A stretch of DNA of 64,000 nt from the NCBI GenBank assembly GCA_023417935.1, contig JAEZDY010000014.1, positions 161,727-225,726 of the forward strand, given 5' to 3'. A program made the translations under genes and the position numbers. Below, one piece after another: positions 10,304 to 19,604 of this stretch (its first letter is position 1; each line of letters starts with the position of its first letter). The DNA comes from Bacteroidota bacterium (lineage in GTDB: Bacteria; Bacteroidota; Bacteroidia; Bacteroidales; Lentimicrobiaceae). The notes beneath the pieces were generated by a model that did not search any database, was not told the DNA's origin, and was given only the letters and a program-made list of their open reading frames with translations.

Positions 10304-10955
10304 AGAATTGATCAGGGTCATGAAATAAGCGATGGTGGGCTTTTAACCAGTCAAGGTCTTTATTCCACCATTGCATTTTTATCAACTGTTCTATCTGTTC
10401 GTCTGTAAAGCGTTTCTTTATAGGCACTGCCGGTACACCACCAACTATCATGTATGGTTCAACATCTTTAGTAACGATGGCGCCTGCGGCAACAATGGCG
10501 CCATCACCTATTACAATATCATCCATTATCAAAACATTAGCTCCTATCCATACATCGTTTCCGATTGTAACCTTACCCGATTCCACAAAAGAATCTTCAT
10601 CGGCAAAGGTAATCTGGCTCTGGAGTCTTTTTGAGTAAAATGCAGGGTGAGTTGATATAAAATGGGAAGGATGCATACCCGGACCAATACGTACATGTGG
10701 GCCAATTGAGCAGAATTTTCCAAATGTAGTATTGCTTATAACACAGCCATCCTGTATATATGTATAATCATCAATCTGGCTATTGTGAAGGATGACGTTA
10801 TCATAAATTGTGATGTATTTTCCAACTGTTGTATTAGCCAGATAACTGAGGTGGCCAATGCGTAGATTTTGTCCTTTAGTTTCCTTTAATATGCGCCTGG
10901 TGCGCATCCACCACTTTGTCCATATGACAAAAGGATTTCTTCTTATATATTGCAT
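10275..10955 (-). CDS. left-handed beta-helix (hexapeptide-repeat) acetyltransferase
   Basis: A 226-residue protein of the xenobiotic/sugar O- or N-acetyltransferase type. Hexapeptide repeats run through most of it, with the CapG/Vat-like signature VTIGNDVWIGANVLIMDD and GDGAIVAAGAIVTKDVEPY near residues 125-165, followed by the VGGVPA end of the helix. Such enzymes use acetyl-CoA to decorate sugars of surface polysaccharides. It lies 103 bp downstream of a sugar aminotransferase on the same strand, which suggests an aminotransfer-then-acetylation pair, although no other nucleotide-sugar genes are nearby. The 3' end overlaps the convergent peptidase gene by 29 bp. Confidence 0.82.
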   Translation of the reverse strand: MQYIRRNPFVIWTKWWMRTRRILKETKGQNLRIGHLSYLANTTVGKYITIYDNVILHNSQIDDYTYIQDGCVISNTTFGKFCSIGPHVRIGPGMHPSHFISTHPAFYSKRLQSQITFADEDSFVESGKVTIGNDVWIGANVLIMDDIVIGDGAIVAAGAIVTKDVEPYMIVGGVPAVPIKKRFTDEQIEQLIKMQWWNKDLDWLKAHHRLFHDPDQFFTALFPTGQ

Positions 10956-11058
10956 GATAACCTAACAAAGCGAATAGCTAAAGGTTAATGCACCTTTGCA
11001 CGGTTTCATAAAGTAAGCAGAAAGTTGAGTGCAAAAAAAAGCAGTTGACCAAAAAAAA

Positions 11059-12216
11059 TTATACAAATACGCTTTCAAGCACACTAAAAATCCTGCCAAG
11101 CTCTTCTTCTGTTAAATTTGATCCACTTGGTAGGCACAGCCCCTGATTAAAAAGCTTTTCACTTAATCCATTACCAAAATAAGGAGTACTTTCAAATACA
11201 GGTTGCAAGTGCATTGGTTTCCAGAGTGGCCGGGTTTCTATTGAATGGCTATCAAAAATCAAGCGCAATGTTTCGGTGGTTATTCCCTTATTTAGTTCAG
11301 GATCAATAAGTATGGTCGACAGCCATCTGTTTGATTTATAGCCTTCAGGTTCTTTAAGCATTTTAATGTTATAGCCTTTAGACTCCAGGCTTTCAAAAAA
11401 GTACTTGTAACGTTCGAAATTATTCCTTCTGAGTTCCATATGAGCCTCAAGTACTTCAAGTTGGCCTCTTCCAATTCCGGCAACAATATTACTCATGCGG
11501 TAATTATAACCAATATGGCTGTGCTGGTAATGAGGAGCGTTATCGCGTGCCTGGGTTGCAAGGAAACGCGCTTTCTCAATCAGGTTGCCATCGTCAGATA
11601 AAAGTGCACCGCCGCCACTGGTGGTAATAATTTTGTTCCCATTAAAACTCAGTATGCCGAACTTGCCGAATGTTCCGCATTTTTTTCCCTGTATTGAGGA
11701 GCCCAATGCCTCAGCAGCATCCTCAATAACCGGGATACCGTATTTCTGTGCTATGGCATTTATTTGTTCCATTTTTGCAGGCATACCATAAAGATGCACA
11801 GGTATAATGGCTTTCGGGGCTTTCGGGTTTCCTGTTACACTGCCTGAAAGGCATGCCTGTATAGCTGTTTCCATGGCAGCAGGGTCCATATTCCAGGTAT
11901 CAGGCTCACTGTCAACAAAAACCGGAGTTGCACCCTGGTAAACTATTGGATTAGCAGTTGCTGAAAAGGTAAAACTCTGGCAAATAACGAGGTCGCCAGG
12001 TTTAACATCAAGCAATATCAGTGCAAGGTGAATAGCTGCTGTACCTGCACTTAAGGCAGCAGCATAACCTGCACCCGTATAATCCTGCAATTCCTTTTCA
12101 AACCCGTTTACATTAGGCCCGAGTGGTGCTATCCAATTGGTTTCGAAGGCTTCCCTGATATATCGTTGTTCACTACCACTCATGTGAGGGGAGGAAAGAA
12201 AAATTTTTGTGTTCAT
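11059..12216 (-). CDS. DegT/DnrJ/EryC1/StrS-family PLP aminotransferase
   Basis: A 385-residue PLP-dependent sugar aminotransferase that makes amino sugars from keto-sugar nucleotides for LPS, capsule or glycan synthesis. Family signatures are visible: SAGTAAIHLAL near residue 60, VIEDAAEALGS (aspartate for PLP nitrogen) and the Schiff-base lysine in SFNGNKIITTSGGG (Lys195). Length is normal. It is divergent from the small secreted protein at 12296 and probably co-transcribed with the hexapeptide acetyltransferase downstream. A role in cell-surface glycan biosynthesis is inferred from the pair. Confidence 0.87.
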   Translation of the reverse strand: MNTKIFLSSPHMSGSEQRYIREAFETNWIAPLGPNVNGFEKELQDYTGAGYAAALSAGTAAIHLALILLDVKPGDLVICQSFTFSATANPIVYQGATPVFVDSEPDTWNMDPAAMETAIQACLSGSVTGNPKAPKAIIPVHLYGMPAKMEQINAIAQKYGIPVIEDAAEALGSSIQGKKCGTFGKFGILSFNGNKIITTSGGGALLSDDGNLIEKARFLATQARDNAPHYQHSHIGYNYRMSNIVAGIGRGQLEVLEAHMELRRNNFERYKYFFESLESKGYNIKMLKEPEGYKSNRWLSTILIDPELNKGITTETLRLIFDSHSIETRPLWKPMHLQPVFESTPYFGNGLSEKLFNQGLCLPSGSNLTEEELGRIFSVLESVFV

Positions 12217-12266
12217 TCATCAATATTTGCTGGCAAAAATAGTAATTTTTTCAAAAAGCGTTTTTA

Positions 12267-12274
12267 TATATTTG
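12267..12274 (+). promoter_or_regulatory. Bacteroidetes-type -7 element for the 12296 gene
   Basis: TATATTTG matches the Bacteroidetes sigma-ABfr -7 consensus TAnnTTTG and lies 22 bp before the ATG at 12296. No good -33 TTG is present at the right distance, only a T-rich tract, so the call is moderate. Confidence 0.45.
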
Positions 12275-12295
12275 CCTGCCAAAACAACCAAAACC

Positions 12296-12835
12296 ATGAA
12301 AAATCTATTTTTAGCCATTTTTGCTGTGCTGCTTACCAACACTTCCTTTGCAGGAGACATTCTTACATTAACCAATCAAATGACCTTTGAAGGAAAGGTT
12401 GTAAAGATCAAACAATGTGAGGTGATCTTTAAAGCGGGCGGTGAGAAGTTCACTGTACCTGCTTCAGATATCTATGCAATACATTTTGAAAGCGCTGCTG
12501 ATAAAGTGTATGTTGATTATCTGGAATTAATTGATCGTAATCCTGAAGCATGTGCCAAAGGCAGTTACGATGCCGCCGAGTTCCATGGCAAAGGCTTTGG
12601 CCACTTTGCGTTGGGTTTTCTGTTCGGGCCTTTTGCAATGATCGGTACAGCTATTGCCAGGCCTGACCCTGTGACCGGAACACATACTTTCAGGAAGTCG
12701 GAAAACCATGAACTTTTTGCTGATCCTGATTACCTGAAATGTTATAGAAGAAAAGCAAAGGCAGGTAATATCGCAATGGAAGCCGTGGGATGGGGAACCT
12801 GGATATTTGTTGCTCTTATTGCAGGGGGTATGTAA
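12296..12835 (+). CDS. small secreted protein with C-terminal hydrophobic segments
   Basis: A 179-residue protein with a clear signal peptide (MKNLFLAIFAVLLTNTSFAG). The start at 12296 is chosen because it gives this signal; an upstream in-frame extension has none. The middle holds a small beta-rich region (LTNQMTFEGKVVKIKQCEVIFKA cut here into parts: LTNQMTFEGKV, CEVIFKAGGEKF) resembling the short domains that start many Bacteroidetes envelope proteins. A Gly/Phe-rich segment (GHFALGFLFGPFAMIGTAI) and a C-terminal hydrophobic tail (WIFVALIAGGM) could contact the membrane. I do not recognise a named family and assign no function. Confidence 0.7.
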   Translation: MKNLFLAIFAVLLTNTSFAGDILTLTNQMTFEGKVVKIKQCEVIFKAGGEKFTVPASDIYAIHFESAADKVYVDYLELIDRNPEACAKGSYDAAEFHGKGFGHFALGFLFGPFAMIGTAIARPDPVTGTHTFRKSENHELFADPDYLKCYRRKAKAGNIAMEAVGWGTWIFVALIAGGM

Positions 12836-12941
12836 AACCGCTAAATCACGAGGCCGACCTCCTGTTTATCGAAATCCTGGTAGATAATAATAGCACAAGA
12901 GGCCACATTTGTTGTATATTGCAGTCTAAACTGCAAGATAT

Positions 12942-14858
12942 ATGAAAACGCTGATAAATCTCCTGGATGAAAGTGTTGAAAAATACCCTGATAATATCTA
13001 TCTGTGGGAAAAAACTACAGGAGAATATTCAGGAACAACTTATTCAGCTACCAAAAACCAAGTGCTGAAAATAGCTGCCGGATTACTAGCTTTAAGCGTA
13101 AAGCATGCTGACCGGATTGCGTTATTATCAGAAGGGCGTAATGCATGGATCATTAGTGAATTAGGCATATTGCATGCGGGCGCATGCTGTGTTCCGCTAT
13201 CAGTGCGGCTGGAAACGACCACCGATTTGAAGTTTAGGCTGATACACTCTGGTAGCAGAATGGTGATCGTGTCAGGACAGCATATATCAAAAATAAACGA
13301 GATACGTGATTTGTTACCCGATCTGGAACGTGTAATTTGCATGGATGACGTTCCTGCCGGAATGTTGAGGGACACCGACTTAACATGGCGGAATCTGCTT
13401 GATGTGGGTGAAAATTTCCTTTTAACACGTAAGGAAGAACTTGATACTGTTATTGCATCGGTGAAATCTGATGATCTGGCAAATATATCATATACTTCAG
13501 GAACTACTGCCGATCCCAAAGGAATCATGCTAACCCACCTTAATTACTACACTAATGTTCAGCAGGCACTCACATTAATGAACATACCTCCCAGCCACCG
13601 TACGCTTGCCATCCTTCCGTGGGATCATTCTTTCGCGCACACTGCTTGCCTTTATTGTTTTATGGCAATGGGTGCTTCAGTAGGATCAGTTCAAACAGGT
13701 AGTACCACTATGGAAACATTGAGGAATGTGCCATTGAATATTAAGGAGCTCAAACCACATATAATCATGAGCGTTCCTGCCTTGTCGCGCAACTTCAGGA
13801 AAAACATTGAGTCAGGTGTTGAACAGAAAGGAAAAGTGGCAAAAGCCTTGTTTGAACACGCACTCTCTGTTGCTTACCTGTATAATGGCAATGGCAATGA
13901 CCGCGGCCAAGGATGGAGGGCATTGTTAAAACCGCTGGTGGGTATTCATGATAAACTTCTCTTTCAGAAAATAAGGCAGGCATTTGGTGGACAGATGGAA
14001 TTCTTTATAGGTGGAGGTGCATTGCTTGATATTGAGTTACAGCGCTTCTTTTTTGCAATTGGGATACCTGTTTGCCAAGGCTATGGCCTATCAGAAGCTG
14101 CTCCGGTGATTTCATCCAATTCCCTTGCAAATATCAAATTAGGCACATCAGGAAAGCCTGTTAAATTTCTTGAAATAAAAATATGCGATAGTAACGGGAA
14201 TGAATTGCCCGACGGTGTATCGGGTGAAATAGTCATAAAGGGTGACAATGTGATGAAGGGTTACTGGAAAAATCAGAAAGCAACTGATGAAGTACTGCGC
14301 GATGGTTGGTTATTTACAGGCGATATGGGTTACGTTGATGAAGATGGATATATGATTGTGCTAGGACGGTTTAAGAGCCTGTTGATAGGTAATGACGGTG
14401 AAAAGTACAGTCCTGAAGGCATTGAAGAAGCTATAATCGACAAATCAAATTATATCAGCCAGTGTATCCTACATAATAACCAGCAACCTTATACTGTGGG
14501 TCTCCTGGTACCAGCCATTGGTGCCCTCAACAGTCACCTTGAAAAATCAGGCATTGTGCCCGGGAGTCCTGAAGGGATTGATGCAGCACTGGAACTTATC
14601 AGTCATGACATTAGCACTTTTTATGGAAAAGGAAAACATGCCGGTGAGTTCCCTCAACGCTGGTTGCCTTCAAATGTTTGCATTCTACCCGAAGCCTTTA
14701 CTGAGCAGAATCACCTATTGAATTCAACGCTCAAAATAGTACGTGGCAAGGTTACAGAAAAATACTCATTTGAGCTCGAGTTCCTCTATAAGCCTGCTGC
14801 CAAAAGTATTCTTAATGAGGTTAACAGGCGTAATATGGCGCAGTGGTATAATCATTAA
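12942..14858 (+). CDS. AMP-dependent long-chain fatty-acid--CoA ligase
   Basis: A 638-residue adenylate-forming enzyme of the ACSL/FadD15 type, which activates fatty acids to acyl-CoA through an acyl-AMP. Motifs in order: the P-loop-like YTSGTTADPKG near residues 183-193, the GYGLSEAAPV motif (A5), the GWLFTGDMGYVDEDGYM hinge region (A7/A8), and a C-terminal lysine in NDGEKYSPEGIEE likely to serve in adenylation. No signal peptide, so cytoplasmic. It is monocistronic, followed by about 200 bp of tandem repeats. It may feed lipid synthesis or beta-oxidation; substrate length cannot be read from the sequence. Confidence 0.88.
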   Translation: MKTLINLLDESVEKYPDNIYLWEKTTGEYSGTTYSATKNQVLKIAAGLLALSVKHADRIALLSEGRNAWIISELGILHAGACCVPLSVRLETTTDLKFRLIHSGSRMVIVSGQHISKINEIRDLLPDLERVICMDDVPAGMLRDTDLTWRNLLDVGENFLLTRKEELDTVIASVKSDDLANISYTSGTTADPKGIMLTHLNYYTNVQQALTLMNIPPSHRTLAILPWDHSFAHTACLYCFMAMGASVGSVQTGSTTMETLRNVPLNIKELKPHIIMSVPALSRNFRKNIESGVEQKGKVAKALFEHALSVAYLYNGNGNDRGQGWRALLKPLVGIHDKLLFQKIRQAFGGQMEFFIGGGALLDIELQRFFFAIGIPVCQGYGLSEAAPVISSNSLANIKLGTSGKPVKFLEIKICDSNGNELPDGVSGEIVIKGDNVMKGYWKNQKATDEVLRDGWLFTGDMGYVDEDGYMIVLGRFKSLLIGNDGEKYSPEGIEEAIIDKSNYISQCILHNNQQPYTVGLLVPAIGALNSHLEKSGIVPGSPEGIDAALELISHDISTFYGKGKHAGEFPQRWLPSNVCILPEAFTEQNHLLNSTLKIVRGKVTEKYSFELEFLYKPAAKSILNEVNRRNMAQWYNH

Positions 14859-14876
14859 AATACCCACTTTCAAATC

Positions 14877-15035
14877 ATAGGAATCAATTTGCACTTCAGG
14901 TGCGCGGGAATTAATTACCATTCCACTTGCATAGGAATTTGCACTTCCAAATGCGAGGAATTAATTTGCATTCCACTCACATAGGAATTTGCACTTCCAG
15001 ATGCGAAGGTATTAACTTGCATTCCCGGATGTGAA
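14877..15035. repeat. ~50-bp tandem repeat array downstream of the acyl-CoA ligase
   Basis: Three to four imperfect copies of a roughly 50-bp unit: ATAGGAATTTGCACTTCCA starts at 14931 and 14981 (spacing 50), with a diverged copy at 14877 and a decayed one after 15020. Each unit also carries a second half-motif, GAATTAATTTGCATTCCAC. No open frame of note runs through it. It fills the gap between the ligase and the convergent barrel-protein gene. Confidence 0.8.
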
Positions 15036-15104
15036 GCCTTTAATCAGCATTGGCTCATAATGAACATGATGGGTATTGAATTGTCAGACAAATGATATCC
15101 AGTT

Positions 15105-16367
15105 TTAGGGCCTGATACTGCCAAATGTATATCCGCCAATAAAGTGCACCGAAGTTCCAAGATAACTTTTTAATACCCTGGGCTCTACCCTTGTTTCAAA
15201 GGAAAACCTCTTATATTTGATACCAGCGCCGACAGATAGCCGGTAAAAGTACTTAATTCCTTTAAATTGCTGCAGATCGGAATTGCTCGATAATGTAGTG
15301 GTTTTAACTAATTCTAAATCATTATATCCAACAGCCCGCTCTAAAGAGAGACCTGCATTTCCAAAACCATAAGCTTTTTTTACGGGAACATAATGACGTG
15401 CAAGCATGCTCAATTTCATTGAAGTTGCATAGTATTTATAAGTTAACTCTGAATGGTAACCGGGTGCTTCATAGTATTCTACCGGCAATTGATGCTTGTA
15501 ATTGGTTAGTATTACATATTCACCAATAAGAATAATCTTTGGTGATATCCTTCCATTCAGGCTAAATCCAAAGCTTACAGGATGTTGAGCTACATAGGTC
15601 AGGTTATTGTGTTGACGAGTGTAGTTAAAATCCATTCTGGTGAAGGAATACCCAGCCAATAATCCTAATTTTATGAATGAATTTCTCTTTGGGCTGTATG
15701 ACGTGTAATTCAATTTTGTACAGTCATAATATTTAATGAACAAGTTTGTAAGATTGGTTTGATTGTACTTCACTGACTTTATTTCGGATTCTGCTAACTG
15801 ACAATCGGTCAGGTAATTTTTAAGTTGTTCCTGGTAAATCTTGTTTTCGTATACAGTAAGGCTTCTTCTCATCAGATCTTTCTTTTCACTATAATACTTC
15901 TTATAACCAAGCAGTTCAAATAATCCATCCTTTTTTATGTAGAAGAGGTCGTGAGCCGTGAGGCGGAAGACATAAAGTGATTTCTCTCCCAGTATAATTG
16001 CCTGAAGGAATACATGCCTTTGTTGTGTGATTAGTTCAGAGGATGTTGATAATTGTTCAGTTTTACGTGAACTCAATTCAATATCAATCAATCCACCTTC
16101 GTAAACTATCCCATGTAAACTGAATCCCTGTATTAATCCAGGCGCATAAATCTCATCAGGGTCATTAATATTCTTCCTGAAAGTAACTGAGGTTAAATTA
16201 CTGGTTGCTACATTAGTAAAATCATAAATATAACCTTGTATAATTTCACCCTCATTCGTAATTATGTATCCCTCGGCATAGTTTTCCTGCGCGGATACTG
16301 TGAATGTGAAAGTTAACAATAAAAGTATTAGCGAATGCTTAAGTAAGATTAATTTCATAATCTGCAT
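15105..16367 (-). CDS. outer-membrane beta-barrel-like protein, tandem paralog A
   Basis: A 420-residue exported protein; the likely start is Met4 (16358), giving a signal peptide MKLILLKHSLILLLLTFTFT ending near SAQE. The N-terminal half has a GYIITNEGEIIQGYIYDF motif and a conserved block (FLQAIILGEKSLYVFR ... FELLGYKKYY). The C-terminal ~190 residues alternate hydrophobic and polar positions and end GGYTFGSIRP, like OmpA/PorT-type membrane barrels. It is clearly homologous along its length to the gene immediately upstream (16444-17694), so the two arose by tandem duplication. I do not recognise a named family and give no function beyond likely outer-membrane location. Confidence 0.75.
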   Translation of the reverse strand: MQIMKLILLKHSLILLLLTFTFTVSAQENYAEGYIITNEGEIIQGYIYDFTNVATSNLTSVTFRKNINDPDEIYAPGLIQGFSLHGIVYEGGLIDIELSSRKTEQLSTSSELITQQRHVFLQAIILGEKSLYVFRLTAHDLFYIKKDGLFELLGYKKYYSEKKDLMRRSLTVYENKIYQEQLKNYLTDCQLAESEIKSVKYNQTNLTNLFIKYYDCTKLNYTSYSPKRNSFIKLGLLAGYSFTRMDFNYTRQHNNLTYVAQHPVSFGFSLNGRISPKIILIGEYVILTNYKHQLPVEYYEAPGYHSELTYKYYATSMKLSMLARHYVPVKKAYGFGNAGLSLERAVGYNDLELVKTTTLSSNSDLQQFKGIKYFYRLSVGAGIKYKRFSFETRVEPRVLKSYLGTSVHFIGGYTFGSIRP

Positions 16368-16443
16368 GATTAAGATGTTAGGTATATGGTTGTGTCTTAA
16401 AGGATTTAAAGGTATAATTTACGTTTCCAAGATTGCTAAATCT

Positions 16444-17694
16444 CTAGTTAGCACTTCCAAATGCATAGCCAAATATAACATTAGTTGAAGTGCCTACATA
16501 ACTTTCAATAAGCCTCGGTTCTATTCTTACTTCAAGGGAAAACTTCGAATATTTCATTCCCACACCAGTTAAAAATCGATATGATTTAGTCTTAGCTCCA
16601 GATGGATATGTATGTTGGCTAACAGAGATCGACGAAGTTGTTGTTTGAATTCTATTATAAACTCCCCTGACTCTTTCAAAAGATAATCCGGCATTTCCAA
16701 AAACTTCAAACTTATTTAGGGGAATTGAATACCTGGCAAGAACACTTATCTTGGCAGAACTGGCGGAATAAAGGTGCTGCACATCAACCGTGTAATTCGG
16801 TCCGTCAAAGTGCTCAGTAGGCAAGTAATGACTATATCCGCCAACCCTGAAGTATTCCCCTATAAGTTTCACTCTTGGTGATAATCTTCCGTTCACATTG
16901 AAACCAAAAGTCATAGTCCTTTGTGCCACATGGTCCAGAATTGAGTTGCTCATGATATAATTGAAATCCATTGAAGTAAATGTGGTACCCGCCATGATGC
17001 CAACTCTGAATGGTGATTTTTTCCTAGGGGCAAACGACCTGAATTCCTCTTTTGTGCAATTGTAGTACATTAAAAAAAGTTTCGTGAGTTCCTCCTGACT
17101 ATACTTTGTAGACGCAATCTCTTGTATTCTCTCAGGACAACCTGTAAGGTATGAAGTGAGTTGCCGTACATAACCCTTGTTTTCAAAAACTACACGCTTT
17201 GTGTTTCCCTGAACTTGTTTATTTCCTAAGTGCTTTTTGTAAACCAATAACTCAAACACCGAATCACGTTTGATATAGAACAGGTCATACCCGGTGTTCT
17301 TATAAACATAAAGTGATTTTTCACCCCGTACTATCGCTTGCAGGAAAACAAGCTCTTTCTGGATAAGTAACTCAGGGGTAGTATTTAAATTATCTAAATC
17401 TCTGGGACTCATTTCCACATCAACAAATCCCCCCTCATAAACGTCACCTTTTATACTGTATGCCTGAATACTATAGGGGTCATAAATCGCTCCCTTATCT
17501 TCTTTCACTTTCCTGAACACAATTTGTGATTTATTGGTGCCTGAAGATATATCAGATGCATTTATAAAGCCATGAATTGTTTCACCATCATGTGTTAAAA
17601 TATAGCCTTCCAACAAATGATCCTGTGCCTGCAGGGCAGATGTTATCAGTAATAACAGTAATACCAGTGAAGTACTTAGTGTAATGGATTTCAT
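16444..17694 (-). CDS. outer-membrane beta-barrel-like protein, tandem paralog B
   Basis: A 416-residue paralog of the downstream gene, 76 bp away and on the same strand. Signal peptide MKSITLSTSLVLLLLLITSA with cleavage near LQAQD. It shares the order of blocks with its neighbour: GYILTHDGETIHGFI at the N-terminus, AIVRGEKSLYVYKNTGYDLF in the middle, and a barrel-like C-terminus ending VIFGYAFGSAN. Both carry a few conserved cysteines in the middle (LTGCPERIQE and YYNCTKEEF here; LTDCQLAES and YYDCTKLNY in the neighbour), suggesting a disulphide in the periplasm. No known family recognised; an environmental sensor, adhesin or porin role would be guesswork. Confidence 0.75.
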   Translation of the reverse strand: MKSITLSTSLVLLLLLITSALQAQDHLLEGYILTHDGETIHGFINASDISSGTNKSQIVFRKVKEDKGAIYDPYSIQAYSIKGDVYEGGFVDVEMSPRDLDNLNTTPELLIQKELVFLQAIVRGEKSLYVYKNTGYDLFYIKRDSVFELLVYKKHLGNKQVQGNTKRVVFENKGYVRQLTSYLTGCPERIQEIASTKYSQEELTKLFLMYYNCTKEEFRSFAPRKKSPFRVGIMAGTTFTSMDFNYIMSNSILDHVAQRTMTFGFNVNGRLSPRVKLIGEYFRVGGYSHYLPTEHFDGPNYTVDVQHLYSASSAKISVLARYSIPLNKFEVFGNAGLSFERVRGVYNRIQTTTSSISVSQHTYPSGAKTKSYRFLTGVGMKYSKFSLEVRIEPRLIESYVGTSTNVIFGYAFGSAN

Positions 17695-17914
17695 ATAACA
17701 ATAAGATATTTTTTTTGCTAAGGTCTGAAGTTAATATCAATAAAAAAAGATAATTGCAAAATGATGGTAAATTTTTTCTTAATGCAATATTTATCTTTCT
17801 AAGGTTCAATATTCTATCGTTTCTGATTGTTAGTTTGACAGTAGCGTGCTAAATAATGACTAAGAATTATCAGCTAACCTAATAACTAAATAATACTAAA
17901 AATCAATAACCAAC

Positions 17915-18997
17915 ATGAGATTATTAGACTATATAATAAAAAGATTTAAGGATGCATCGCCTGAAGAGATTGAAAAAGGTTATCAGGGGTTAACCCTTAA
18001 TCACAAGAGAAATTCCGATGAATTATCAGCAGAAATAAAGAGGACTAATAACCAGATCGCGCTTGCCCATAAAGAAAGTGAAGCCTATATCATGGCCTCT
18101 GAAATGATACATTCACTTAAAGAAAGGGCAAGAAGTTATGAAAAGCGAAAGCTTTTTCATGAGGCAATTTCAGTTTATCTTGTAGCTATTGAGCAAGGAA
18201 TAATGAATTCCCGGTTAAGGCTAAGTGACTATGAGCAATGCATCGATAGGGTTATAGTTCTATACGGCAAAACCCGTCAGAAAGATAAGCTCAAAGCTTT
18301 CCTTATGGAACAAATAAGCAATTATCCGGATTACAGAAGCATTGGTAACTGGAAGAAACGCCTTTTAAAGTTAAGTAATGAACAACCGGTTATTGAACTA
18401 GATCCTAAGGATATCAGAATTTATGAGCCCGGAAATCCAACGCTGGGAAAGCAAATACGTGATTTCAGGAGAAGTATGCCCGAATTTAATTTCTATTTTG
18501 ATCTGGCTGATAACTCTGACACGTATAATTATCCAACCATCCTTACCTCTGAACAAACGGTGAAACTCAGGGAATATCGCGACATGTATAATAGTGCGAT
18601 TAACCGAGCCAAAATAGCCGAAAATACAGGCGACTTAAAAACAGCTATTGAGGAGTATGAAAGACTTGTGGCAGAAGAGTTTGAAGAAACCAAACCGTAT
18701 GAGCGTCTCATCGTCATTTATTCTCGTCTCAGATGGACAGAGCATGAGAAGCGAATACTGGAGCAGGGCATCTCATTTTTCACGAAGCTTCGTGAGCAAC
18801 AACTACGTTATGTTTATCGCATGGCGAAGAAATATGGTATGTATGACAAAGCGCAGCTGATGGTGGAGCAGGAAAAAACAATCTATTATTATTCAGGTGC
18901 ATTCGAGCTTTATAATCCCCAGACAAGCCGTACAAAACGGTGGACTGACAGACTAAAGACACTCAAAAACAGGAAAGAACCAGTTACTGAAGTCTGA
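17915..18997 (+). CDS. helical-repeat (TPR-like) cytoplasmic protein
   Basis: A 360-residue hydrophilic protein without a signal peptide. The N-terminal ~90 residues are charged and probably coiled-coil (KRNSDELSAEIKRTNNQI). Two stretches look like TPR helices: SYEKRKLFHEAISVYLVAIEQ near 90-110 and AKIAENTGDLKTAIEEYERL near 225-245, the latter close to a canonical TPR. It has no recognised catalytic motif. It stands alone between the barrel pair and the OsmC gene and is followed by a hairpin. A scaffolding role is the usual inference for such proteins; no specific partner is suggested. Confidence 0.72.
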   Translation: MRLLDYIIKRFKDASPEEIEKGYQGLTLNHKRNSDELSAEIKRTNNQIALAHKESEAYIMASEMIHSLKERARSYEKRKLFHEAISVYLVAIEQGIMNSRLRLSDYEQCIDRVIVLYGKTRQKDKLKAFLMEQISNYPDYRSIGNWKKRLLKLSNEQPVIELDPKDIRIYEPGNPTLGKQIRDFRRSMPEFNFYFDLADNSDTYNYPTILTSEQTVKLREYRDMYNSAINRAKIAENTGDLKTAIEEYERLVAEEFEETKPYERLIVIYSRLRWTEHEKRILEQGISFFTKLREQQLRYVYRMAKKYGMYDKAQLMVEQEKTIYYYSGAFELYNPQTSRTKRWTDRLKTLKNRKEPVTEV

Positions 18998-19042
18998 TTG
19001 CTGACGTAACCGATGGTAGATTGCTGCTGTAATTTGTGACCG

Positions 19043-19068
19043 GGAGCTGACAACAATTTCAGCTCCTG
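19043..19068 (+). terminator. probable stem-loop terminator after the 17915 gene
   Basis: Inverted repeat GGAGCTGA (19043-19050) / TCAGCTCC (19059-19066) with an 8-nt loop, followed by a moderately T-rich stretch. It could separate the helical-repeat gene from the OsmC gene 31 bp further on. Confidence 0.4.
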
Positions 19069-19096
19069 TTGGTTTATCTCCCAAAAACATCAAAAT

Positions 19097-19525
19097 ATGA
19101 AATTTACAAGAAAAGCCGTTGCCAACTGGAAGGGCGGAAAAAACGGTAAAGGCAATCTTACAACCGATAGTGGTGTATTAAACGGAACTCCTTACTCGTT
19201 CAAAATGCGCTTTGAAAATGAAAGGGGTACCAATCCTGAAGAATTGATTGGTGCCGCTCATGCAGGCTGTTTTACTATGAAGCTGAGCATACTGCTCGAG
19301 GATGCCGGGTTTACACCCATTAACCTGGAAACAAAGGCCGGCGTGACTTTTGAGAATGGTATGATATCACTTATTCATCTCGACCTCACTGCCGAAGTGC
19401 CTGAAATTAGTGAAGAGCAGTTTCAGCAACTGGCAAAAGAGGCTAAGGAAACCTGCCCGGTTTCAAAGTCGCTGAAATCTGAAATTACGCTCTTTGCCGT
19501 TCTTGCTGCCAAGCCGGTAATGTAA
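19097..19525 (+). CDS. OsmC-type peroxiredoxin / organic hydroperoxide resistance protein
   Basis: A 142-residue protein of the OsmC family, which reduces organic hydroperoxides with two redox cysteines. Both are present: Cys58 in AAHAGCFTM and Cys120 in TCPVSKSL, with the family's GTNPEELIGAAHAGC context. The N-terminal KAVANWKGGKNGKGNL and the size fit the OsmC rather than the Ohr subgroup. No signal peptide. It is a single gene. The role in peroxide defence follows from the family. Confidence 0.88.
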   Translation: MKFTRKAVANWKGGKNGKGNLTTDSGVLNGTPYSFKMRFENERGTNPEELIGAAHAGCFTMKLSILLEDAGFTPINLETKAGVTFENGMISLIHLDLTAEVPEISEEQFQQLAKEAKETCPVSKSLKSEITLFAVLAAKPVM

Positions 19526-19544
19526 TTGTAATCAACTGCTATAG

Positions 19545-19604
19545 CAATTCAGGCAGCAACAAGTGCGCGTGATTAACTTGAGCCAATTCAGGCAGCAACA
19601 AGTG
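19545..19604. repeat. 21-bp direct repeat pair
   Basis: A perfect 21-nt sequence starting CAATTCAGGCAGCAACAAG occurs at 19545-19565 and 19584-19604, 39 bp apart. The second copy contains the stop codon and last codons of the minus-strand gene at 19588, so the repeat includes its C-terminus. Confidence 0.8.

Noticed and set aside
13040..13528. 162-codon minus-strand frame in the acyl-CoA ligase gene
   Set aside because: Antisense shadow of a conserved enzyme; no independent start signal.
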